Shown in pieces: positions 50,937 to 59,225 of a DNA stretch of 64,000 nucleotides. The first letter of the stretch is position 1; each line of letters starts with the position of its first letter. A program made the position numbers and the translations under genes. Where the stretch lies: NCBI GenBank assembly GCA_947385085.1, contig CANDJN010000003.1:1-64000 (forward strand), read 5' to 3'. The notes beneath the pieces are model-generated. The model saw nothing but the letters and a program-made list of their open reading frames with translations. It ran no database searches and was not told where the DNA came from. Source of the stretch: an uncultured Erysipelotrichaceae bacterium. Lineage in GTDB: Bacteria; Bacillota_I; Bacilli_A; Erysipelotrichales; Erysipelotrichaceae.

Positions 50937-51689
50937 CTATCTTCGCTCAATAATGAGATGCTCATAGGTTCCCTCTTGTGCCAAGGCTCGCATTTTTTTG
51001 ACCTCAAACGGCTTTAAAATGCGATATTCTCCTTGTCTTAAATCACTTACGGTTAAAAATCCTAGCTGCTTGCGATGTAAGCGGCGTACGGAATAGCCCA
51101 ATGCTTCCATCATACGTTTGATTTGTCGATTGCGTCCCTCGTAAATGGTAAGATCAAACGTCGTTTGCTTTTTATCTTTTTCCTTGATTACATTTTTAAC
51201 TTTTGCCGGCAATGTCTTTATTCCATCATCCAATACGATGCCGCTACGGATCTGACGCATTTCCTCACTGCTTAAAATGCCGTTGATCGTTAAATTATAC
51301 ACTTTGGGTATATGATGACGGGGATGGATGATCATATTGGCAAATTCACCGTCGTTTGTCAATAACAATACACCGCTTGTATCATAATCTAAACGTCCAA
51401 TGGTAAAGATGCGCTGGGGACAATCAATCAGATCAATCGCTTTTAAGCGATCCTCCTGTTCGCCATTCGTACAAACGCAGCGCTTTGGTTTGTTCATGAT
51501 AAAATATACTTTATCTTCCTTTACAATGCTTTTTCCATCAACGGCAATTTGATCACCTTTTTTTACCTTTGTGCCTAATACGCTAACCACTTCTCCGTTT
51601 ACTTCTACCCGTCCGGCGAGAATCATTTCCTCTGCCTTACGCCGCGAAGCGATACCTGCCTGCGCAATCACCTTCTGTAGCCGTTCCAT
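50937..51689 (-). CDS. rluB: 23S rRNA pseudouridine synthase (RluB family)
   Basis: A 250-residue RsuA/RluB-family enzyme. Residues 1-60 are an S4 domain (ERLQKVIAQAGIASRRKAEE), then KPKRCVCTN and the catalytic GRLDYDTSGVLLLTNDG, and EGRNRQIKRMMEALGY near the C-terminus. Expected to modify the peptidyl-transferase region of 23S rRNA. In B. subtilis rluB also follows dacB-spmA-spmB, the order seen here. Confidence 0.94.
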   Translation of the reverse strand: MERLQKVIAQAGIASRRKAEEMILAGRVEVNGEVVSVLGTKVKKGDQIAVDGKSIVKEDKVYFIMNKPKRCVCTNGEQEDRLKAIDLIDCPQRIFTIGRLDYDTSGVLLLTNDGEFANMIIHPRHHIPKVYNLTINGILSSEEMRQIRSGIVLDDGIKTLPAKVKNVIKEKDKKQTTFDLTIYEGRNRQIKRMMEALGYSVRRLHRKQLGFLTVSDLRQGEYRILKPFEVKKMRALAQEGTYEHLIIERR

Positions 51690-51781
51690 CCTCTCACATC
51701 CTCACTTTATGTATTCTATTTTACACAAAGTGTTATAAAAAGTAAAAGGAATCTTCATAATTAAATCCTACAATCGGAAAA

Positions 51782-52294
51782 TCACCCAAAGAAAAACAAG
51801 GATAACAATATTGCCATGCCAATTCCGGCAATGTCGGCAATTAAACCGATGGATAAAGAATTTCTGATTTTTTTAATTCCTACACTGGAAAAATAAAGCG
51901 TGATCACATAAACCGTCGTATCGGTACTGCCTTGGATAATACTGGCCATTTGTCCTGCCAGCGAATCAACACCGCAGTTTTTAAATATATCAATCAGCAC
52001 TGCCAAAGAAGCACTGCCGGAGATGGGACGAAACAATACCATCGGCCATATGTCCTGTGGTATGGAGGATGATAAATGTAAAAACAATGAGGAGAAAAGA
52101 TTCATCAAGCCGCTTTCCCGCATCAATGCGATCGCACACATCATAGCCAAAAGTGCTGGATAAATGTCCAAAAACAATCCCATCCCATCCTTGACACCGG
52201 TTAAAAAGACACTGTATGCCGGTATACGCTTGATGAGTGCCAGCACAAAAATGAAAAGGATTAACAACGGTAATATCCATGTGCTATCAATCAC
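51782..52294 (-). CDS. spmB: Spore maturation protein B
   Basis: A 170-residue membrane protein of the nucleoside-recognition (Gate) family. It contains KDGMGLFLDIYPALLAMMCA, RPISGSASLAVL and QGSTDTTVYVITLYF, all family marks. With SpmA it contributes to spore core dehydration. The start overlaps the spmA 3' end by 8 bases. Confidence 0.94.
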   Translation of the reverse strand: MIDSTWILPLLILFIFVLALIKRIPAYSVFLTGVKDGMGLFLDIYPALLAMMCAIALMRESGLMNLFSSLFLHLSSSIPQDIWPMVLFRPISGSASLAVLIDIFKNCGVDSLAGQMASIIQGSTDTTVYVITLYFSSVGIKKIRNSLSIGLIADIAGIGMAILLSLFFFG

Positions 52295-52859
52295 GATGAT
52301 TCCACCACCGATCTACCGTAATACCAACCAATGACGCAAACATCGTACATAATATCGCCCATGGCATAAAGTCTGTCACCTGTAAGGAATGAAACTCGCT
52401 GCGTAAAGCAATTAATGTGGTCGGCAGCAGCGTAACACCGGCAGTATTCAAAACCAAAAAAGTAATCATGGATCGCGATGCCACTTCTTTATTTTCATTA
52501 TGTGCCTGCATTCCCTGCATAGCCTTTAAGCCGACCGGAGTTGCGGCTGATCCCAAGCCAAACATATTCACAGTGATATTGGTTGCGACATAGCCCAGCG
52601 TTTCCTCATCATCCTTTAAATCCGGCAATAACCAACGCAAAAACGGGTGAAAAAGCTTTTCCAATGCTTTGATCATCCCGGCTTCTTTCGCTACATACAA
52701 CACACCGTTCCAAAAGCATACCGTGCATACTAACGGCAGCACAAAGTCAAATGTCTCTTTACCGATATTCAGGCAAACATCGTTGATGACTTGAACCTGA
52801 CCTGTCACAAACGCCAATATGAGCGATAAGACAATCATGATCATCCATATGATATTCAA
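52287..52859 (-). CDS. spmA: Spore maturation protein A (TTG start)
   Basis: A 190-residue Gate-family membrane protein: LVCTVCFWNGVLYVAKEAG, GYVATNITVNMFGLGSAATP and ASRSMITFLVLNTAGVTLLPTT are typical of SpmA. The best start is a TTG at 52857-52859, 7 bases after AAGGGG, giving an N-terminus (NIIWMIMIVL) that aligns with B. subtilis (VNIIW). A GTG at 52868 overlaps the ribosome site. The TTG shares bases with the dacB stop (TTGA), so the pair is coupled. Confidence 0.92.
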   Translation of the reverse strand: MNIIWMIMIVLSLILAFVTGQVQVINDVCLNIGKETFDFVLPLVCTVCFWNGVLYVAKEAGMIKALEKLFHPFLRWLLPDLKDDEETLGYVATNITVNMFGLGSAATPVGLKAMQGMQAHNENKEVASRSMITFLVLNTAGVTLLPTTLIALRSEFHSLQVTDFMPWAILCTMFASLVGITVDRWWNHRD

Positions 52860-53857
52860 AAGAACCACCCCTTCTTTGCGGTTTGTTCCTTAACGCCTTC
52901 AAACTCATATTCAAGCTGTTCACCATCTTTAATCACTTCAATGGTAAATACACCATTGTCGCACCGGCTGTTTATTTTAACATCATGTTCGCTATCGTTT
53001 TGTAAAGCAATACTGATCGTTTCTTCAATCTTATACGTATAATTTTGAATATGATAAGTACCTGCTTTCATAATCACATAGGCTGAATAATTCGCAAACA
53101 TTTGTTCATGCTTGGCCTCATGAAAATTGAAATCATCGCCCATATTCAAGGTGACGACAATGGACTCTAAATCATTGGCCTGAGCACTGGTAACCAACGT
53201 TCTTCCTGCCTTTTTGGTAAAGCCTGTTTTTCCCGCGGTAAGGGGCTCATAGGAAAAAAGCAGCTTGTTTTTATTCATCCAGCGAGCATGATTGGCATAA
53301 TCAAAATAAGGGCTTCCGGAAATCTCTTTAAACGTATCATTGCGAAGGGCATAGCGCATGAGCAATGCCATATCGTAGGCACTGGAAATGTTGCCTCCAT
53401 CCTTCTCATCCAAACCGTTCGGATTATGAAAGGTCGTATCATTCATTCCCAGCTCCACAGCTTTGTCATTCATCATTTGAACAAAATTTTCCTGGCTTCC
53501 GCCGACATGAACCGCTATTTCCACTGCCGCATCATTGCCGCTGCGCAGCATCAATCCATATAACAAGGTACGTAAATCGACCTGATCACCGACTTGAAGA
53601 TAAATACTGGAGCCATCAACGGTCAAAATTTCATCGCTGACCTGCCACTTATCCTCCAAATTTCCATTCTCAATCGCAACAATCGCTGTCATGATTTTAG
53701 AAATACTGGCAACACTCTGTGCCTTATGCATATCAGATTCTTCCATCACTGTGCCATCATTTCCATTCATAACACAATAGCTCTCGGCGCGAGCCGGCAC
53801 AATGAAACTGACAAATATTAACAATCCTACTAATATTTTTCGCATCATATCACTCAT
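52856..53857 (-). CDS. dacB: D-alanyl-D-alanine carboxypeptidase (DacB-like)
   Basis: A low-molecular-weight penicillin-binding protein trimming D-alanine from peptidoglycan stem peptides. After a signal peptide (cleavage near ARA-ES, residue 24) come the active-site motifs SISK (51-54), SGND and KTGFTKKAG in correct order, and a short C-terminal domain. The operon with spmA-spmB identifies it with the spore-cortex DacB, which limits cortex cross-linking. The exact ATG (53857, 53848 or 53845) is uncertain. Confidence 0.93.
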   Translation of the reverse strand: MSDMMRKILVGLLIFVSFIVPARAESYCVMNGNDGTVMEESDMHKAQSVASISKIMTAIVAIENGNLEDKWQVSDEILTVDGSSIYLQVGDQVDLRTLLYGLMLRSGNDAAVEIAVHVGGSQENFVQMMNDKAVELGMNDTTFHNPNGLDEKDGGNISSAYDMALLMRYALRNDTFKEISGSPYFDYANHARWMNKNKLLFSYEPLTAGKTGFTKKAGRTLVTSAQANDLESIVVTLNMGDDFNFHEAKHEQMFANYSAYVIMKAGTYHIQNYTYKIEETISIALQNDSEHDVKINSRCDNGVFTIEVIKDGEQLEYEFEGVKEQTAKKGWFF

Positions 53858-53936
53858 TTCAATTCAGTATATGAATATTTTCATAGGTTTTGCCCTGTCT
53901 TGACGAAATTGCGCAAAATGAAACGAGATTCCATGA

Positions 53937-53964
53937 TGTAAAAAGCAGCCGGAGCTGCTTTTTA
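53937..53964. terminator. Terminator of the lysozyme gene
   Basis: Stem AAAAGCAGC/GCTGCTTTT (53941-53949 and 53954-53962) with a 4-base loop and flanking A/T runs on both sides. Confidence 0.85.
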
Positions 53965-54996
53965 TTAGACCTTGATTAAATTGTTAGCGGCAATAGCAGC
54001 CGTGACCTTGTTATCTTTACCAATCACGATGCGATCGCCGTTGACCTCTATCACCCGATAAACATTTTGATAGACAAAAGGTGCCAAGGAAACACCGTTA
54101 TAATCCTTTGCGCCCTGTTTAACCTTCACTTCATCGTTGACTTTGAACGATGTCGCCGGTTGTGTTTTACCGATAATGATCGAATCGTTAACCCATCCGG
54201 TTCCATCATTGATTAAATATGGATTCGCTGCGCCTTCAATGATGCGCGTAATTTTACCGTGGGTTACGGCAATGTTGGTAATCGCATCCTTACTGTCGGA
54301 AGAGCGATACAGCGCTTTAAAGGAAACCTCATCACCGATCTTATATTTTAATGTTGGCTTCGGCGGCTGCGGTTTGACCGGATTCTTATCAAAATGATTG
54401 CGATCCCCTGCCATTGTCAGAAAATCACCGTACCACTTGCTTAAATCGGTACGTGCACTACTCCCCTGAACGACGCCGTTGCTAGTGTACTGCCACAGCT
54501 TAAAAGACTTGTCGAAAGTGGGATTGGCACTCCACTGCGCCAACCAGCGTGTGTAATCGTTCACATTGTACAGCTTGGTTTGCCAAAGATACAAATTGGA
54601 ATAAATACCGACAAATCCTCCGGCTGCCTCAATTTTTTTACAGAAAGCATTGGCAACCTGCGTATAGCCCTCTACCGATAAATTACCAACCACATCGTTT
54701 TGTTCCAGATCGTAGTAAATCGGCAGACTCAAATTCAAGCCATTCACCAATCGCAATACATGCTCCGCTTCATTCTCTGCTTCTGCAGCTGTTGTCGCAT
54801 AAGAGTATAAATAGACACCGAAAGGAATCTGTAATCGTATACATTCCTTTACATTGCGCGCATATTGCGGATCATCCTGTGATACGAGATTGCCTCCATA
54901 TCCACAGCGAATAATCGCTCCGTCGATTTGACCCTTGATTTCGTCCCAATCCAGCGTACCGTTGAATTCACTGACATCTATTATTGGCTTTGCCAT
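53965..54996 (-). CDS. GH25 lysozyme with SH3-like C-terminal repeats
   Basis: A 343-residue muramidase that would cut MurNAc-GlcNAc bonds. The GH25 barrel spans about 4-200: IDVSEFNGTLDWDEIK, GVYLYSYATTAAEAE, the catalytic YYDLEQND (aspartate-x-glutamate) and KLWQYTSNG. A proline-rich linker (PVKPQPPKPT) leads to two SH3-like wall-binding repeats (about 217-280 and 283-343). There is no signal peptide, which is the layout of phage endolysins released with holins. No holin or phage structural gene is nearby. Use in mother-cell lysis or as a domesticated prophage gene are both possible. Confidence 0.88.
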   Translation of the reverse strand: MAKPIIDVSEFNGTLDWDEIKGQIDGAIIRCGYGGNLVSQDDPQYARNVKECIRLQIPFGVYLYSYATTAAEAENEAEHVLRLVNGLNLSLPIYYDLEQNDVVGNLSVEGYTQVANAFCKKIEAAGGFVGIYSNLYLWQTKLYNVNDYTRWLAQWSANPTFDKSFKLWQYTSNGVVQGSSARTDLSKWYGDFLTMAGDRNHFDKNPVKPQPPKPTLKYKIGDEVSFKALYRSSDSKDAITNIAVTHGKITRIIEGAANPYLINDGTGWVNDSIIIGKTQPATSFKVNDEVKVKQGAKDYNGVSLAPFVYQNVYRVIEVNGDRIVIGKDNKVTAAIAANNLIKV

Positions 54997-55095
54997 ATTA
55001 TCACCTCGTTTTTATCTTATGCGCGCTATCCATGAAAGACTGTACGGATATACCGAATGAAATACAAAAAAATGCCATGACACACATGACATGGA

Positions 55096-55518
55096 CTATT
55101 CCTTACGCAGCTGATTTAACTTTTGATACAAGGCTTCATACGCTGCTTCTCCATCTTCTAAAGATGCGACGGCAGCTTCCATTGGACACATTCCCGTTCC
55201 GCTGCGATTCACGATCCACTCACATGATTGATCATAGGAATAGGGTATCCCATGCTGATCTAGATAACGCATGGCACTTGTACTCATCAGCTGCGCATGA
55301 ATGTACTTTGCACAAGAAAGCGTCAACATCATGGCCGCAGCCTTGCCGATGATTTTATCAACCACAATACAATCATAGAAATAATTACGATCACGCTTCA
55401 GCATTATCATAATTGGCGCAATTCCCCGTTCATGCGATACATAGTAAAAATGATTTCGGGCTGCGACAAGCGAATAGGATGCCTCACTTTGCCACTGCTT
55501 CAGATGAGCGAGATTCAT
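55096..55518 (-). CDS. DUF1893-domain protein
   Basis: A 140-residue protein. Residues about 12-100 match the DUF1893 family: DCIVVDKIIGKAAAMMLTLS and MSTSAMRYLDQHGIPYSY, ending NRSGTGMCPMEAAVA, which resembles a cytidine-deaminase-like active region with a conserved cysteine. Function is unproven. The ATG at 55518 overlaps the upstream ECF S-component gene by 35 bases, so the two are coupled. It might process the substrate that the transporter brings in; that is inference. Confidence 0.8.
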   Translation of the reverse strand: MNLAHLKQWQSEASYSLVAARNHFYYVSHERGIAPIMIMLKRDRNYFYDCIVVDKIIGKAAAMMLTLSCAKYIHAQLMSTSAMRYLDQHGIPYSYDQSCEWIVNRSGTGMCPMEAAVASLEDGEAAYEALYQKLNQLRKE

Positions 55519-56041
55519 ACATATAACCGCCTTTCTCCACAACGCGAACCACCGCCGGTAAAAATATCAGCTGTGTGATAATACCGGGAATGCCGGTAAT
55601 CACAGCCGCCCCCACTGCCGCAAAGCCGCCAAGATTCATATGCAGCAGCGCCGCAGTCAAGGTTAAAACAATTCCATAAACCAAGCGTCCAGCAATCATC
55701 GCCGCAATTAATGAAATGTATCCTCCCAGCATTTGATCCTTTACATGAAGCTGCTGATAGAGCAATCCGCTGATGAAGCCATAGCTGCATAATTCCGCCA
55801 TCATAAAAATCACCCGTTCACTCGAAGGCATACCGGTCAATAAGCAATTCACAAGCGGCGCAATCAGTCCCAATAGCGCTCCATACTGCCATCCCAGCAC
55901 CATACCGCCGATCAATACGGGGGTATGCATCGGTAAAAAGATCTGTCCAGCCTGTTGCATTCCGATGAAATGGAACAGTTGCGGCAAAAGCAGTGCCAAG
56001 GAAAGACATAAAGCTCCAAAAGTCATTTTACGTGTTTTCAT
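55484..56041 (-). CDS. ECF transporter substrate-binding (S) component
   Basis: A 185-residue membrane protein with about six helices: MTFGALCLSLALLLPQLFH, then QQAGQIFLPMHTPVLIGGM and PLVNCLLTGMPS, a layout typical of S components of energy-coupling-factor vitamin transporters. The substrate cannot be named by sequence. No EcfA or EcfT genes are in the window, so it is a group II S component that shares a distant module. AAGGAG precedes the ATG cluster; 56041 has the best spacing. No riboswitch was recognised upstream. Confidence 0.82.
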   Translation of the reverse strand: MKTRKMTFGALCLSLALLLPQLFHFIGMQQAGQIFLPMHTPVLIGGMVLGWQYGALLGLIAPLVNCLLTGMPSSERVIFMMAELCSYGFISGLLYQQLHVKDQMLGGYISLIAAMIAGRLVYGIVLTLTAALLHMNLGGFAAVGAAVITGIPGIITQLIFLPAVVRVVEKGGYMYESRSSEAVAK

Positions 56042-56122
56042 CATCATTCTCCTTATTTTTGATGATATTCTTAACCTCTTTGTCGGATTGGAAAGATAAG
56101 TTAATAACATCACTGTGGATTT

Positions 56123-57583
56123 TCATCCTTGATTTAATAAGTCAATCATATGATGAAGCAATACATACTCGGCATACGTATCCATGGCACAGTATTTCAA
56201 CAGTGCCAAACGAATACTCTCTGCCGCTTCTTCATCATCCTCCATCATGCGCCAGCTATGCGCTGCCTGTAGGCCTTGCGATATATCTAGTTTATGATAA
56301 TCCAAGCCACAGAAAATCTCTGCCAATTTCTTCAATGAATAGAATCCGCGCATCCGGCTGTCATAAATACAACCGGTCGCAAAGGGCAAGGATAAATCTA
56401 CCATACGATCGCAAAGTGATTCCAGTGCATCGCGATATGCAGGAAATTGTTCGCCTAGCTGATGAAGCCGCAGCTTTTCCGCTCCTTCCATATTAAAGAC
56501 CAATATTGTTCCCGATTTTGGTATGTGCGCTAACAAATGCTCAATAAAAGCAGTTCTACAATCACCCTGTCCGATATATTCGTGATGAATCAAGGATGCA
56601 TTCTCTGTTTCCTCCACATGCAGGGAATATTGAAAAACCAGTACATCATAAGGTTTCATTCCTTCATATGGTGGATACACAAAGGTTTCCCATTCAAAAT
56701 CCAAATAAGAAATCGGATAATGAATATCTTCCTTTACCCACGCATTCAGCGCAAAGCGATCCATGTAAAAGCCATTGTGATGTGCTGCCATGATTTGGGC
56801 ATATTGTTGCCGTGTTCCTTCCAACAAGGACAGATCCACTTCTTTTATATCGTGAATGCCCTGATTGATCAAATCATATTTATGTGCCGTCTGCATAAGA
56901 TTAGTAATACATGTATCCGCAATCGGATTGGGAAAGCAGTCATCAAAGTAGCGACACTTTCCACCCTTCATGCAATAAGGACCCTGTGCCATAATCGGAG
57001 CATCCTCTTCGTAACATTTCTGCATGCCGGATATCGGCGCAAAGACATCACGTCGAACTTGATTTGCCAAAGAAAGTGCCGTACCCTTTATCGTGTTATG
57101 GCGATGATATAAATACGGTGTTACCACCAGCAGTTCCTTGACATTTAACTCTTGAGATCGCACATATTCAGCATTGAGATGGATGATGGACACATCGCCG
57201 ATCACCAGACCCAGAGCTTCTAAAACACAAATCGTATCCGCAATTTTCTGTGCTTCGCTTTCGCGCGGATAACACGTCGCATAGGAAAAATACAGATTCC
57301 ATTGATCGGACTGCTTGATCATCATGGATACCTTTACACGCAGATTTTGATATTCAAAGCGCGCATTCAATAAGACTTTATATTGTTCCATCGCTTGCAG
57401 TGCCTGTTCGCTATCGTCTCCTGCTTGACCTTGAAAATAATCGCTCAACGAGAAATATTCCTGAATATAATCATTCATAGAACCGTTGTAATAGACAAAC
57501 GGTACAAACGGCTTCGGTTCATGCATACATAGCCAAAATAATCGCGAACAGCGTTCAAAATGCTTGATATCGGACAAATGCAT
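56123..57583 (-). CDS. DUF2779 predicted nuclease (Cas4-like cysteines plus DEDD exonuclease fold)
   Basis: A 486-residue protein starting MHLSDIKHFERCSRLFWL. C12 together with C204, C210 and C216 (GPYCMKGGKC, then DDC) is arranged like the Fe-S cysteines of Cas4/AddB-type nucleases. Residues about 290-480 form the DUF2779 RNase-H-like domain: YLDFEWETF (D295, E297), PYDVLVFQYSLH, VFNMEGAEK, RMVDLSLPF (D395) and KYCAMDTYAEY (D468), a DEDD exonuclease pattern. The frame opens 36 codons earlier, but 57583 matches the family N-terminus. Biological role unknown; a WYL regulator gene lies upstream. Confidence 0.8.
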   Translation of the reverse strand: MHLSDIKHFERCSRLFWLCMHEPKPFVPFVYYNGSMNDYIQEYFSLSDYFQGQAGDDSEQALQAMEQYKVLLNARFEYQNLRVKVSMMIKQSDQWNLYFSYATCYPRESEAQKIADTICVLEALGLVIGDVSIIHLNAEYVRSQELNVKELLVVTPYLYHRHNTIKGTALSLANQVRRDVFAPISGMQKCYEEDAPIMAQGPYCMKGGKCRYFDDCFPNPIADTCITNLMQTAHKYDLINQGIHDIKEVDLSLLEGTRQQYAQIMAAHHNGFYMDRFALNAWVKEDIHYPISYLDFEWETFVYPPYEGMKPYDVLVFQYSLHVEETENASLIHHEYIGQGDCRTAFIEHLLAHIPKSGTILVFNMEGAEKLRLHQLGEQFPAYRDALESLCDRMVDLSLPFATGCIYDSRMRGFYSLKKLAEIFCGLDYHKLDISQGLQAAHSWRMMEDDEEAAESIRLALLKYCAMDTYAEYVLLHHMIDLLNQG

Positions 57584-57611
57584 CCTTTTCCCATTCCCTT
57601 CAACAGGGTAA

Positions 57612-57640
57612 ATTATAGCATATTTCTGTAGATATGTAGA
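57612..57640 (-). promoter_or_regulatory. Promoter of the DUF2779 gene
   Basis: Minus strand TCTACA at 57635-57640, a 17-base spacer and TATAAT at 57612-57617 with an upstream TGC (extended -10). It lies between the WYL stop and the DUF2779 start and supports the shorter reading frame. Confidence 0.65.
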
Positions 57641-57683
57641 TGATAATTGAAGCTTGATAAAAAGATCGCGATAATTCGCTGTC

Positions 57684-58628
57684 TTATTCACGATATGAAA
57701 TCAATATTTTCTGCGTTTCCGCGATCAGATCTTCGCGCAGGGATTGTGGCGTAATAACCTTTACACGACTACCTAAGGAAAGCAGAAAGCGCATCGCCTC
57801 CTGATGGCTTTCAAAAATAGTGCGGTAATACAGCGTATGCTCATTCAGCCATTCAAAATAAGGATGTACGCCAACCTGACGCTCACTCATTAACAAAGCA
57901 CTTTCATGAAATACATGCATTTCTACCTCTATGCCATCGCCCTTCATCAATCCACTTTTCCCGATGTGCTTATGTACATTGAATGGATCACGATGAAAAT
58001 GCCGATCCAACACCTTGCATTGCTTCATGCGCTGATCACTGAATTTATATGTGCGGAAATCCTTGGCCGCCAAGGAATAAGCGATGCAGTAATAGGCTCC
58101 TTGGTAATGAACCAATTCGTATGGGTGAATAACAAATGTTTTCACGTGATGATCCTGTAATGAGCGATACGTTATTTCCACGCACTGACAGGAACGGATC
58201 GCATCCTTCATGCGATCAATATAACTCTGCATGACCGCTGACAGGAACGTTTGCTGAGGATCAACATAATAATCGGTGTGCGGCATGGACAATGGTTCAT
58301 TGGAAAGCATCTTATCAATCGCGCCATTGACAATCTTACCCCAGCGCAATTCTAAATGCGTTTTTAAATAATTCTGTACTTCGCGCAAACTTTGTTTTTC
58401 CTGCTCTTGAAAAGCCGCTGCGGGCAACAGCGCATCGCTCAATAAGGTATAGCCCCCATACTTGCCCGGTACTGATTCAATCCGATATCCGGCCTTTTCC
58501 AGCTCCTTGCGAAACTCCGCAATATTACGAACATTGGTATCCAATTCCATGGCGATTTCTTCACGTGTCATAAAGCCTCTACTTTTCAGCAGCTGTAGCA
58601 TTTGAATGCACAAGGCGGTACGATTCAT
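57684..58628 (-). CDS. WYL-domain transcriptional regulator
   Basis: A 314-residue regulator. Residues 1-60 are a DeoR/HTH_11-like winged helix (RTALCIQMLQLLKSRGFMTR, then NVRNIAEFRKELEKAGY); the centre has the WYL domain (VEITYRSLQDHHVKTF, HPYELVHYQGAYYCIAYS) and the C-terminus a WCX extension. WYL domains sense ligands such as nucleic acids and often regulate defence or DNA-damage genes. It is 14 bases after the ankyrin gene and 101 bases upstream of the DUF2779 gene. Confidence 0.88.
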   Translation of the reverse strand: MNRTALCIQMLQLLKSRGFMTREEIAMELDTNVRNIAEFRKELEKAGYRIESVPGKYGGYTLLSDALLPAAAFQEQEKQSLREVQNYLKTHLELRWGKIVNGAIDKMLSNEPLSMPHTDYYVDPQQTFLSAVMQSYIDRMKDAIRSCQCVEITYRSLQDHHVKTFVIHPYELVHYQGAYYCIAYSLAAKDFRTYKFSDQRMKQCKVLDRHFHRDPFNVHKHIGKSGLMKGDGIEVEMHVFHESALLMSERQVGVHPYFEWLNEHTLYYRTIFESHQEAMRFLLSLGSRVKVITPQSLREDLIAETQKILISYRE

Positions 58629-58642
58629 ATTATTCCTCCTAG

Positions 58643-59032
58643 CTAATTGATTAAAATCGGATAATTGACATCCAACGGAGCGAAACGAGAGGGATAAGGT
58701 CCAAAATTGCCAATAGGTTCTTCCATCTTTGGAACAATCCCCATAAATGCCAGTGGAAATACAAGTTCTCCGATGCCACGATCTAAGGCAAAGCCAAGTG
58801 CCTCTTCTGCTTGGGTTGCTCCTTCCTCAATCAGCATCATCACCATATCTTTATTACGGGTAAATACCGCATGAACTAACAATGGGTAACCGTTATAAAT
58901 CCAATTTGGATCCGCACCGCGGCGAATCAGCTTGCGCGCTTCACTCACGTTTTCATCCCAAACAGCATTTAACAATCGCTTTGCTAATTTACCCTCCCAT
59001 TCGTGATTGTGCTTTAAAAATTTCAACATCAT
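58643..59032 (-). CDS. Ankyrin-repeat protein
   Basis: A 129-residue protein with two or three ankyrin-like repeats: LLNAVWDENVSEARKLIRRG, ADPNWIYNGYPLLVHAV and KDMVMMLIEEGATQAEEAL. The C-terminal 45 residues are proline-rich and not ankyrin. No signal peptide. The start at 59032 (or 59029) follows AAAGGA. It precedes the WYL gene by 14 bases and is probably in its operon. Ankyrin repeats mediate protein binding; the partner is unknown. Confidence 0.72.
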   Translation of the reverse strand: MMLKFLKHNHEWEGKLAKRLLNAVWDENVSEARKLIRRGADPNWIYNGYPLLVHAVFTRNKDMVMMLIEEGATQAEEALGFALDRGIGELVFPLAFMGIVPKMEEPIGNFGPYPSRFAPLDVNYPILIN

Positions 59033-59179
59033 ATGAATCCATCCTTTCTGATGACCATACGATATCATATATTGTGACATTATTTATGTAACATTACAAC
59101 AAAAAGTTAAATTTTTTTGGTGGAAATGATTTCCTGATGAAAGACAATAACAACTTTCATTAATGGCATACAATGAGAC

Positions 59180-59214
59180 AAAAAAAGGCAGAAGCGTGAT
59201 GCTTCTTTGCCTCA
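59180..59214 (-). terminator. Terminator of the lipoprotein gene
   Basis: Stem GGCA-GAAGC/GCTTC-TGCC (59187-59195 paired with 59201-59210, one bulge) followed by T7 on the minus strand. Confidence 0.85.
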
Positions 59215-59225
59215 TTTACATCTTG

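Noticed and set aside
55993..56496. 167-codon plus-strand frame opposite the ECF/DUF2779 junction
   Set aside because: Shadow of two better supported minus-strand genes.
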